11,962 bases of DNA, from contig JBBPYR010000144.1 of the NCBI GenBank assembly GCA_038199755.1, positions 1 to 11,962 on the forward strand, written 5' to 3'. This document shows positions 5,121 to 11,911 of this stretch, piece after piece. Origin of the DNA: JBBPYR01 sp038199755 (lineage in GTDB: Bacteria; Chloroflexota; Ktedonobacteria; Ktedonobacterales; Ktedonobacteraceae). The first letter of the stretch is position 1. Every line of letters begins with the position of its first letter. A model generated the notes under the pieces. The model was given only the letters and a program-made list of their open reading frames with translations, did no database searches and had not been told where the DNA came from. Position numbers and translations under genes: made by a program.

Positions 5121-6524
5121 ATGCAGCATCCAAAGGATACAAGCACACCAATACGCTATAGCAATAACATCCGCTACTGTATTAAGAGGCAAGGTTATAC
5201 AATCCAGGAAGTCGCTAATGAGATCGGCCTAGCACGTCGAACACTTACCAAATACATTTCAGGAGAGCTACCCACCCCAAGAACCTACCTTCAAAAAATT
5301 GCCTATACCATAGGATGCGATATTGAAGAGCTTCTTCAATCTACACCAAGTAATGCCGACACACAACCTGTAGCAATCACAAACACATCTACACCCGTCG
5401 ATCAAACCCAATCCATTATCACATTCACAGATGAGCAGAAAAAGCTGCTTCAGTCCATTTTCAATCTTGACGGAAATGTACTAACGCAGAAGCAAGGAGA
5501 TAGCAGCACAAATCTATCACGTCGTGCTTTCCTAGAAGTGTTTCTTGCAGCTATTGGCTTGCCATTAGCACTCTCTTACGATCAGCAGGCATCTAATGAG
5601 CTCGAATACAACACCTCTTTCATCAGTGATGACCTCATCGTACTATTCGAGAACACGATGATGACCTATTGGGAGTTATATCATACAGGAGGAGCAGGGC
5701 GGATAGCTCAACAGTTAGAAAAGTGTATCCAAGAAATCACCAGACTAGCAAAACTAACGCAGGGAACAGTTTGGCACCGCCGCATCCTCGTGCTACTAAC
5801 AACCGCCTACCAGTTGCAGAGTTGCGCGGCACGAGATATGATGAACTACGCACAAGCGAACATGGCCCATCAGAGAGCATTCCATGTTGCCCAGGAACTA
5901 GAGGATGCTGAGCTTATGGCATCGGCTTTAGCGCGTCAAGGTGTCACCTTAATTCAGCAAGAGCGACCAAAGGAAGCCATCATTTACCTGAGTGGAGCAC
6001 TTGACCTAGTCGAAACACAACACGTACCATTCTTAAAAGGCCATACCTTACAAGCACTAGCAGAAGCTCATGCAAAAGCACAGCAACCAGAGGAGTCGTG
6101 GTCACGTATTGGACAAGCAGAGTTGTATTTAGTAGGCAAAGAGCAAAGCAAAGAGCGCAGCGATGAAAAGAGCCTTATACGAGGGGTAACGGTAGCTTCA
6201 ATCTCTGCACAGAAGGGCGTCAACGCTGTCTTATTGCATGATTATCATCAAGCAATCTCATTGATTGATGATAGCCTTAAAACATATGACCCTGCGTTAA
6301 TTCGTGGACGAGCACGATTGATAGCCCAAAAAGCCGAGGCATATTATGGACTTGGAATGGTCGATGCGTGTACGACCAACGCTCTTTCTGCTCTTTCACT
6401 CGCTCATTCAGCAGGTTCCAGCAAAACAGAAGACAGAATTAGAACGCTTTATACAAAACTCGCTCAATCACATAATGGAAAGGAACAGGGTGTCACTCAA
6501 TTAAAGGAGGCACTCTCGATATAA
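5121..6524 (+). CDS. XRE-type HTH regulator with TPR-like C-terminal domain
   Basis: ATG 5121 lies 6 nt after GGAG (5111-5114); the in-frame ATG at 5115 abuts it and is less likely. The product is 467 aa. Numbered from the 5115 ATG, residues 18-75 form an XRE/Cro helix-turn-helix (Y-T-I-Q-E-V-A-N-E-I-G-L-A-R-R-T-L-T-K-Y-I-S-G), with a Thr/Pro/Gln-rich linker at 76-130. Residues 134-155 hold S-R-R-A-F-L followed by a hydrophobic stretch that looks like a twin-arginine motif. From about 170 to the end there are helical TPR-like repeats (A-L-A-R-Q-G-V-T-L-I-Q-Q-E-R-P-K-E-A-I-I-Y-L). HTH-TPR proteins are plentiful in Ktedonobacteria and actinomycetes; the TPR part usually senses a peptide or protein partner. 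It is followed 3 nt later by the DUF218 gene. Confidence 0.88.
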   Translation: MQHPKDTSTPIRYSNNIRYCIKRQGYTIQEVANEIGLARRTLTKYISGELPTPRTYLQKIAYTIGCDIEELLQSTPSNADTQPVAITNTSTPVDQTQSIITFTDEQKKLLQSIFNLDGNVLTQKQGDSSTNLSRRAFLEVFLAAIGLPLALSYDQQASNELEYNTSFISDDLIVLFENTMMTYWELYHTGGAGRIAQQLEKCIQEITRLAKLTQGTVWHRRILVLLTTAYQLQSCAARDMMNYAQANMAHQRAFHVAQELEDAELMASALARQGVTLIQQERPKEAIIYLSGALDLVETQHVPFLKGHTLQALAEAHAKAQQPEESWSRIGQAELYLVGKEQSKERSDEKSLIRGVTVASISAQKGVNAVLLHDYHQAISLIDDSLKTYDPALIRGRARLIAQKAEAYYGLGMVDACTTNALSALSLAHSAGSSKTEDRIRTLYTKLAQSHNGKEQGVTQLKEALSI

Positions 6525-6527
6525 ACA

Positions 6528-7247
6528 ATGCGAAGAACAAATATAATAACCAGCATTATAAGCATATTACTCATGATACCAGTTATTACCTGGCTACTTT
6601 TCTATATTAAAGGGAAGCAGTTCGCCTTACGTAATCCTCTACGCAGGGCAGATGCAATTGTGGTACTCGCAGGAACGCGAGGCAATATCCAATACCTGAA
6701 TGGAAAAATCTGCACTGCTGTAAAGCTCTATAACCAAGGATGGGCACCCTATATCATCTGTAGTGGCAAATTTTCCGTCAAGATCACCGACCAGCCGACC
6801 CTCATACCACTGCATGAGCTACAAACCGCAGCGATCAATGGCCGCATTCAACAAAAAGATGTTGCCAACGCAGCAAAGACTTGGGATACAGGATTAGGTG
6901 CAACCTACATGCGTGAACAAGCCCTACGAATGGGAGTACCATCAGAAGCCATCTTGCTCGAAGACGAATCACTTCACACGAGGGAAAATGCAGAACACGT
7001 ACTGACTATCTTGAAGCAGCACCAGATGCAGCGCATCATTCTTGTCACGTCACCATTTCATCAGTTACGCACATTCCTCACCTTTGCCAAAGTTCTTTAC
7101 CCACACAACATACGTATCATCAACTATTATGCTAATACTGATGAGTGGAATGCAGCCACATGGTTTCTCTCAAAAGAACACCGCAAGCTTGTCAATAGTG
7201 AAATAGAGCGCATCAAGTTGTATAGGGAAAAAGGTGATCTTCTTTAA
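6528..7247 (+). CDS. DUF218 (YdcF/SanA-like) membrane-anchored protein
   Basis: 239 aa. Residues 5-27 are a transmembrane or signal-anchor helix (I-I-S-I-L-L-M-I-P-V-I-T-W-L-L-F), followed by a DUF218 domain from about 40 to 235. Recognisable DUF218 landmarks are R-A-D-A-I-V-V-L-A-G (strand 1), Y-I-I-C-S-G, the G-V-P-S-E-A-I-L-L-E-D-E-S-x-x-T-R-E-N-A block and I-L-V-T-S-P-F-H-Q-L-R-T. The family includes SanA and ElyC/YdcF-type proteins linked to cell-envelope and peptidoglycan functions; biochemistry is poorly defined. About 35 residues (82-118) between the S-G strand and the G-L-G-A helix look like an insertion. The start is 3 nt after the HTH-TPR stop. An AAAGGAGG inside the upstream gene is about 17 nt away, so translation is probably coupled. 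Confidence 0.88.
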   Translation: MRRTNIITSIISILLMIPVITWLLFYIKGKQFALRNPLRRADAIVVLAGTRGNIQYLNGKICTAVKLYNQGWAPYIICSGKFSVKITDQPTLIPLHELQTAAINGRIQQKDVANAAKTWDTGLGATYMREQALRMGVPSEAILLEDESLHTRENAEHVLTILKQHQMQRIILVTSPFHQLRTFLTFAKVLYPHNIRIINYYANTDEWNAATWFLSKEHRKLVNSEIERIKLYREKGDLL

Positions 7248-7315
7248 AAACATGAACCATTCTACAACACAAAATGACATTAACAGGCGAACTTCGATAC
7301 TCAAGATTAATAGAA

Positions 7316-7323
7316 GGACGTTA
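7316..7323 (+). repeat. Left copy of IS target-site duplication GGACGTTA
   Basis: The 8-bp sequence directly left of the IS end is identical to 8851-8858 directly right of it. Eight bp is the known duplication length of the IS66 family. Confidence 0.92.
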
Positions 7324-7344
7324 GTAACAAGTCAGGTCTCCTAG
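7324..7344 (+). repeat. IS66 left terminal inverted repeat
   Basis: Begins GTAACAAGTCAGG and ends CTCCTAG. It matches the reverse complement of 8830-8850 at 18 of 21 positions. Confidence 0.88.
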
Positions 7345-7383
7345 AGACTTGCCAAATCCCGTCGCAGAGGATAGAGTAGAGAC

Positions 7384-8829
7384 ATGACAGCAGAAGAAGA
7401 ACTGAGAGAACTGCGACAACAGAATAGGGTGCTGCTTGAACAGGTGAAGCAGATCCCGGTGCTGCAAGACCTGGTCACGCAATTGAGCGAACAGGTCAGA
7501 CAGTTGCAAGAGCAACTCGCCAAAGACAGTCACAATAGTTCGTTGCCCCCATCCTCTGACCGCTTTACACGGCAAAGCAAAGCGAGAAGTTTGCGCACCC
7601 GCAGTGGCAAGAAGGCAGGAGGGCAACCGGGTCACCCCGGTCAGACGCTTGAGATGAGTGCCACTCCTGATGAAGTGGTCCAGTTGCCTCAGGTGATCTG
7701 GTGCCACCACTGCCAAGCGGACTTGAGAGAGGTGACGGTCAAAAGCACCGAACGTCGGCAGGTGATTGATATCCCTGTTCCTGCGCCATTGCAGGTCAGG
7801 CAATACGAAGGCGAATGGAAACAATGCCCCCACTGTCAGGGATATAGCCACTCCCTCTTTCCTGAAGGGGTCAGTGCTCCCGTTCAGTACGGACCTCGCA
7901 TTGGAGCCATGGCGGTCTATTTGACGACCCAACAACTGCTGCCGCGAGGGCGAACCGCAGAAGTGCTCACCGATCTGATGGGGGTTTCGATCAGTGAAGG
8001 CACGCTCAGCACCCTGATCAAGCGCACTGCTCACCTCTTGCAACCCGTTGAGCAGCAGATCAAAACGGCACTGAGTCAGGCCAAGGTGATCCATCAGGAT
8101 GAAACCGGGTTTTACGTGATGGGAAAGCGTATCTGGATGCATGTGACCTGCACCCCAACCCTGACCCATTATCAGGCTCATCGCAGTCGCGGACAGGAGG
8201 CGTTGGATGAGATTGGCATCCTGGCTCACTTTGCAGGCACGAGCGTGCATGACGCCTGGAAAGCCTATTTCCGCTACGAATGTCAGCACAGTTTGTGCTG
8301 CGTGCATATTTTGCGTGAGTTGACCTTCCTGTCTCAAGAGATGGGGTTGTGGTGGGCTCACAAACTGATCCTGCTGCTGACGACGATGAAGAAAGCGACG
8401 GATCAGGCTCGCTCCCTGGGTCAACCCCACCTCTGGGCAGAAGACGTGCAGCTTCTGCACACGCAGTTTGTGGCTCTGTTGGATGAAGGCGATCAGGTTC
8501 ATCTTCGTGCTCCAACCCTTCCCGGCAAACGAGGCAAAGCCAAACAACACCCCGCTCGTAATCTGCTGGATCGTCTGCGCAAGCATCAGGACGCGGTTCT
8601 GGCTTTCTTGTACCATCTCGACGTGCCTTTTGACAATAACCAGGCCGAACGCGATGTTCGCATGGTCAAGGTGCAGCAAAAAGTCTCTGGGACCTTTCGC
8701 AGCGATGAGGGTGCGGTCTCCTTCTGTCGCATTCGTAGCTACTTGTCGAGCTTGCGCAAACAAGGCATCCCCTTGTTTGCGGCTTTGGAGGCAACCTTGC
8801 GTAACCACCCTTTGCTTCCCTCCTTCTAG
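7384..8829 (+). CDS. IS66-family transposase (TnpC-type, DDE)
   Basis: 481 aa, full length for the family. Residues 1-46 form a Leu/Gln-rich coiled coil (L-R-E-L-R-Q-Q-N-R-V-L-L-E-Q-V), followed by the typical S-H-N-S-S-L-P-P-S-S-D-R motif. A zinc-finger region has C-H-H-C (107-110) and C-P-H-C (148-151). The catalytic domain shows I-H-Q-D-E-T-G (Asp239), S-V-H-D-A-W-K-A-Y (Asp290) and N-N-Q-A-E-R-D-V-R-M (Glu422), the DDE triad of IS66, and the end matches the IS66 C-terminal region. It cuts and rejoins the IS ends. It is uninterrupted and probably active. Base use is more GC-rich than the genes on either side, consistent with arrival from elsewhere. Confidence 0.96.
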   Translation: MTAEEELRELRQQNRVLLEQVKQIPVLQDLVTQLSEQVRQLQEQLAKDSHNSSLPPSSDRFTRQSKARSLRTRSGKKAGGQPGHPGQTLEMSATPDEVVQLPQVIWCHHCQADLREVTVKSTERRQVIDIPVPAPLQVRQYEGEWKQCPHCQGYSHSLFPEGVSAPVQYGPRIGAMAVYLTTQQLLPRGRTAEVLTDLMGVSISEGTLSTLIKRTAHLLQPVEQQIKTALSQAKVIHQDETGFYVMGKRIWMHVTCTPTLTHYQAHRSRGQEALDEIGILAHFAGTSVHDAWKAYFRYECQHSLCCVHILRELTFLSQEMGLWWAHKLILLLTTMKKATDQARSLGQPHLWAEDVQLLHTQFVALLDEGDQVHLRAPTLPGKRGKAKQHPARNLLDRLRKHQDAVLAFLYHLDVPFDNNQAERDVRMVKVQQKVSGTFRSDEGAVSFCRIRSYLSSLRKQGIPLFAALEATLRNHPLLPSF

Positions 8830-8850
8830 CTAGGCGACCTGAGTAGTTAC
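8830..8850 (+). repeat. IS66 right terminal inverted repeat
   Basis: Directly follows the transposase stop codon (8827-8829). Its reverse complement begins GTAACTACTCAGG, matching the left end. Confidence 0.88.
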
Positions 8851-8858
8851 GGACGTTA
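8851..8858 (+). repeat. Right copy of IS target-site duplication GGACGTTA
   Basis: Identical to 7316-7323. It ends 4 nt before the ATG of the NTPase-TPR gene, so the insertion fell inside that gene's ribosome-binding region. Confidence 0.92.
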
Positions 8859-8862
8859 TAAT

Positions 8863-11532
8863 ATGAAACGAGAGCGGCAAAAACATATCTGGCGTTGGGC
8901 CTTTACTGTTATTGCCCTTCTTTTAGTGATTTTCAGTCTGGCATTGGTTATTCTTGGTAGTGATGCTAACAATAACGATATAGCATCTGCCATACTTTTT
9001 AGCATAAGCATAGTCATTGCCATTTTCACATGGTTACTCCCGTTCCCCCAAGAATCTACTGAGCAAATCACACTTCTAAGTGGAAACAAACTGCTCCGTG
9101 GTAATTTCAGAATGGGCGATGAGATCGCAGCAAATTTTCCTTATATTACAATACCACTTCAAAACACATACAATACAGCCATACAAGCACTCATTGAAGC
9201 AAGTTCTAAGACAAATGCGAAACATGGTATAGTCGTCTTCGGTGAAGCTAACTCAGGTAAAACACGTCTTATCTTAGAGGCACTAATACAAACTCTTCCC
9301 ACATGGGATGTGCTAGTATGGAATCCAGCTTACACAATGTCACAAATTCCCCAAACTACAACACTACACGCCAGAAACATCGTCGTCTTTATAGACGACC
9401 TACAAGAATACGTGCCTAATGAAAATAGAACTGCTAATGGAGAAATCATTATAGCAGATAACCGTACTGTGATATTACAAGGATTATTAGACTCAATCCG
9501 TAACACTGCTAAGCATGTAGTCGTCATAGCTGCAAGTCGTATAGAAGACGAATTACAAGTACGCACTCACCTAAGCCAGTTACTTAACGAACTCACCCTT
9601 ATTATGTTACCCACCTTCTCCAAGAACACTTCTGATTCTCAGACTGCCGATATCATCTCTAAATTTCGACAACACGGCCTTATCCATATTAACGACTGGG
9701 ACGGAACGCTAGGCTCGTTAGTACTCGGATTAAATACGAAAAATAGCCTTTATCTACGAATATGTAGAGATTATTCGGGAACAATCTTACATTCAATGAA
9801 GCTTCTAACGTTAGCAAACACAACAGATCATACAAAAGAAAGAATCCGAGCAATTTGCACAAGTGTATTTAACGAGAAGAAACTGCAAGAAAACACAAAA
9901 GTATGGGAAAGAGCTATTGAACAGCTAATTCGACTGCAATTCATAACAGAAGAGGAAACCGAAGATAGTAATGAGACTGTATTAGTAATCCGAAAAGATA
10001 GTTACTTCGACAAGGTAATCACAGAATATCCATCTACCTATCGACCTCAACAACTTTTTCGAGATTTTTTACAACTCCAACATCTATTCAGAAACCAAAA
10101 AGATGTTGAAGTGCTTTTCAATCTGGGTGGAGCTTTCTCCGATCTCAAGCATTATGAGAAAGCAGTTGCTACCTATGAAGACATCATTGCTATCAATCAA
10201 CTAGATAAAGACTACACTGTTTACGCCTACATCAATCTAGGAGTTGACCTCTATAGACTGCACAGATATGAGGAAGCTCTTAATTCCCTTGACCAAGCCA
10301 TCCAACTTGATCCTAGTTTTGCTCTTATTAAGCATCATAAAGGAAGAGTACTTACAGAACTTCACAGATATGAGGAAGCTCTTAATTCCTTTGACCAAGC
10401 CATTCAACTTGATCCTAGTGATATAGATGCTTACAATGGCAAGGGTATAGTACTCGCAGAAAATCTTCAAAATTATCAAGAAGCATTACTTGTATTTGAC
10501 CGAGCCATTCAACTCGAACACATTAACGAGCATATATATACTAACAAAGGAAATGCTCTCGCTGGTCTTAAAAGATACCAGGAAGCATTAGGGGCTTATG
10601 AACAGGCTATTCTTCTCAATTCCCAAAGTAGCGAAACATATGCTGATAAAGGAAATGTCCTTGCTGATCTCGAAAGATATGAGGAAGCACTGGCTTCCTA
10701 TAAGCAAGCTATTCTTCTTGACCCTCGTCCTAGCTTCTACTTAGCCAAAGGGAATGCCCTTGCTGATCTCGAAAGATATGAGGAAGCACTGGCTTCCTAT
10801 GAGCAAGCTATTCTTCTTGACTCCACAAGTGATTCTTATTACTTTCACAAAGCAGACACCTTCATTAAACTCGAACGATACAATGAAGCACTTACTGTCT
10901 ATCAGGAGATTGTTAGGCGTGATCCTAACAACTCCATAGCTTATAATAACATGGGGGATTTGCTCTCTCAATTGAAACGATATGAGGAAGCATTAAACGC
11001 TCTTGAACAGGCTATTCATCTCAATCCCAATGAACCTTCAAACTATCTTCTCAAGGGAAACATTCTCTCAGACCTTAACAAGTCAAATGAAGCTCTTGTC
11101 GCTACCGAAAAAGCTATTCAACTTAACCCTAAAAGTCCAAGTGCTTATATTAATAAGGGAATACTACTTCTAAGTGATCTCCATCAATATGTAGAAGCTC
11201 TCGCTGCTTTTGAGCAAGCTATTCACCTTGATCCCAACGATGCCGATGCTCAAGAGCTTAAAAAAATTGCACTTGCTGAACTTAAAAATCAAGAAGACAT
11301 TATTGCTAATATTGAGCAAGCTATCAGCCTCGACCCTAACGATGCTGATTCTTACTACTTTAAGGGCATATTTCTTTCTACTCTAGGTCGGCATGAAGAA
11401 GCAAAAAAGGCATATGAGCAAGCCGTTCATATAAATCCTTACTATTCCAATTTTCCTTATGATAAAGGGATACCAGTTAGAGACGTTGAACGTTATGCAG
11501 AACGCCTACCAAAGGTTCAAGAATTATCTTAA
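8863..11532 (+). CDS. Membrane-anchored P-loop NTPase with about 13 C-terminal TPRs (STAND-like)
   Basis: 889 aa. Residues 11-33 and 41-61 are two transmembrane helices with a short loop containing G-S-D-A-N-N-N-D. The NTPase domain (about 95-390) has Walker A G-E-A-N-S-G-K-T (127-134), Walker B N-I-V-V-F-I-D-D-L (172-180, Asp178/Asp179) and a sensor-1-like strand V-V-V-I-A-A-S-R (219-226). A helical region (about 300-415) follows, then 13 TPRs at about 418-860, with consensus like R-Y-E-E-A-L-x-x-Y-E-Q-A-I-x-L-D-P. The order effector or anchor - NTPase - repeat sensor is that of STAND signalling proteins, where the repeats detect a ligand and the NTPase switches oligomerisation; no nuclease, TIR or protease domain is seen. 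The ATG at 8863 joins directly onto the IS duplication. The pre-insertion Shine-Dalgarno AAGGA (7314-7318, 9-nt spacer) is now on the far side of the IS. Confidence 0.9.
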   Translation: MKRERQKHIWRWAFTVIALLLVIFSLALVILGSDANNNDIASAILFSISIVIAIFTWLLPFPQESTEQITLLSGNKLLRGNFRMGDEIAANFPYITIPLQNTYNTAIQALIEASSKTNAKHGIVVFGEANSGKTRLILEALIQTLPTWDVLVWNPAYTMSQIPQTTTLHARNIVVFIDDLQEYVPNENRTANGEIIIADNRTVILQGLLDSIRNTAKHVVVIAASRIEDELQVRTHLSQLLNELTLIMLPTFSKNTSDSQTADIISKFRQHGLIHINDWDGTLGSLVLGLNTKNSLYLRICRDYSGTILHSMKLLTLANTTDHTKERIRAICTSVFNEKKLQENTKVWERAIEQLIRLQFITEEETEDSNETVLVIRKDSYFDKVITEYPSTYRPQQLFRDFLQLQHLFRNQKDVEVLFNLGGAFSDLKHYEKAVATYEDIIAINQLDKDYTVYAYINLGVDLYRLHRYEEALNSLDQAIQLDPSFALIKHHKGRVLTELHRYEEALNSFDQAIQLDPSDIDAYNGKGIVLAENLQNYQEALLVFDRAIQLEHINEHIYTNKGNALAGLKRYQEALGAYEQAILLNSQSSETYADKGNVLADLERYEEALASYKQAILLDPRPSFYLAKGNALADLERYEEALASYEQAILLDSTSDSYYFHKADTFIKLERYNEALTVYQEIVRRDPNNSIAYNNMGDLLSQLKRYEEALNALEQAIHLNPNEPSNYLLKGNILSDLNKSNEALVATEKAIQLNPKSPSAYINKGILLLSDLHQYVEALAAFEQAIHLDPNDADAQELKKIALAELKNQEDIIANIEQAISLDPNDADSYYFKGIFLSTLGRHEEAKKAYEQAVHINPYYSNFPYDKGIPVRDVERYAERLPKVQELS
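10261..10419 (+). repeat. Near-identical DNA repeat pair within the TPR region (102-bp period)
   Basis: 57-bp copies at 10261-10317 and 10363-10419 differ at only two positions, both synonymous in effect or nearly so. The 102-bp period equals one 34-residue TPR. Such DNA-level identity points to recent duplication or gene conversion of a TPR unit. Confidence 0.8.
10659..10821 (+). repeat. Second near-identical TPR DNA repeat pair (99-bp period)
   Basis: 64-bp copies at 10659-10722 and 10758-10821 differ at a single base (Lys/Glu change). The period is 33 codons, because one residue is missing in the intervening loop. Neighbouring TPRs are much more diverged at the DNA level. Confidence 0.8.
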
Positions 11533-11689
11533 ACACTGACCTATTAGTTGTAGCTCTAAGTTGTGCTTTTGTACATTCAAATACTAATTCATAATCAGTT
11601 TTGCCAATAGCTTTGCCGTATAAACAAAACCACACTTCTTAAAAAAGCTTCTCTATCCACAACCGGAAGCCAATTCGCCAAGCATAAAA
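11533..11689. other. Intergenic, AT-rich, no convincing gene
   Basis: No start codon with a ribosome site on either strand. A short minus-strand open stretch (roughly 11580-11640) reads as G-K-A-I-G-K-T-D-Y-E-L-V-F-E but has an upstream TAA and no start; it could be a gene remnant or chance. No terminator follows the NTPase-TPR stop until 11870. Confidence 0.5.
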
Positions 11690-11845
11690 CTATAGCATTC
11701 TAGGATGCCATGAGATTAACCTTGACAGGAACGCCGACAGCAACCAGCGAAAAACAGCGAATACCAACGAACAAAAGCCCCTAAAAATAAGCGCGGAGAG
11801 AACGGCCAGGAACGTCCGCGGACAAGCCCGACCGTATCTCTCCAT
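11690..11845 (-). CDS. Possible 51-aa hydrophobic small protein
   Basis: The ATG at 11845 is preceded by AGGGGGGT about 5 nt away, and TAG is at 11692-11690. The sequence starts MERYGRACPRTFLAVLSALI and continues with Phe/Leu/Val-rich residues interrupted by Arg (R-G-F-C-S-L-V-F-A-V-F-R-W-L-L-S-A-F-L), ending H-P-R-M-L. It could be a small membrane protein. However, the same DNA contains strong inverted repeats and may instead be a structured RNA or a repeat-element remnant. This stretch is GC-richer than its surroundings. Confidence 0.3.
   Translation of the reverse strand: MERYGRACPRTFLAVLSALIFRGFCSLVFAVFRWLLSAFLSRLISWHPRML
11795..11843. repeat. Long hairpin-forming inverted repeat
   Basis: GGAGAGAACGG (11795-11805) pairs with CCGTATCTCTCC (11832-11843) through 11 base pairs with one bulged base. 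The loop contains the perfect palindrome GTCCGCGGAC. It is located 27 nt upstream of the terminator hairpin on the plus strand, and overlaps the start of the possible 51-aa ORF on the minus strand. Confidence 0.55.
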
Positions 11846-11869
11846 CGGCACCCCCCTATTCGTAGGATG

Positions 11870-11911
11870 ATGACTCAAGCCGCTTCTAGAGCCGCCTGAG
11901 TCATTTTATTT
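11870..11911 (+). terminator. Rho-independent terminator-like hairpin
   Basis: ATGACTCA (11870-11877) pairs perfectly with TGAGTCAT (11897-11904), followed by a T-rich run (TTTTATTT). The loop of 19 nt contains GC-rich complementary bits. It is likely the terminator of plus-strand transcription from the NTPase-TPR operon (338 nt after its stop) or of a short RNA encoded before it. Confidence 0.6.

Larger units (their letters stand above)
7324..8850 (+). mobile_element. Complete IS66-family insertion sequence, single-transposase type, 1,527 bp
   Basis: The ends are defined by 21-bp imperfect terminal inverted repeats, 7324-7344 and 8830-8850 (18 of 21 identical; shared core TCAGGT-n-CCTAG, outer GTAAC), and a perfect 8-bp flanking duplication. 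It carries only the TnpC-type transposase and lacks the TnpA/TnpB accessory genes of classical IS66, as in the ISBst12-like group. Intact reading frame, ends and duplication indicate a recent insertion. It lies between the DUF218 gene and the NTPase-TPR gene, in the same orientation. Confidence 0.93.

Noticed and set aside
5477..5484. Fourth TGTACTAA half-site inside the HTH-TPR gene
   Set aside because: A single 8-mer inside a coding region within a 12-kb window is expected fairly often by chance.
7321..8808. 495-codon minus-strand open frame across the IS
   Set aside because: It is the antisense shadow of the IS66 transposase, whose zinc and DDE motifs are unambiguous on the plus strand.
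8857..8862. TATAAT immediately before the NTPase ATG as a hybrid promoter created by the IS
   Set aside because: No -35 element is found 16-18 nt upstream in the IS end, and transcription would start within or after the start codon, so it is unlikely to drive this gene.
11580..11640. Short minus-strand coding-like stretch after the NTPase gene
   Set aside because: It has an in-frame stop just upstream, no start and no recognisable motif; at most a remnant.
11795..11843. Resemblance to a self-cleaving ribozyme (AAGCCCG segment recalls twister)
   Set aside because: The conserved cleavage-site and A-rich junction segments of twister are absent and the strand order does not fit.
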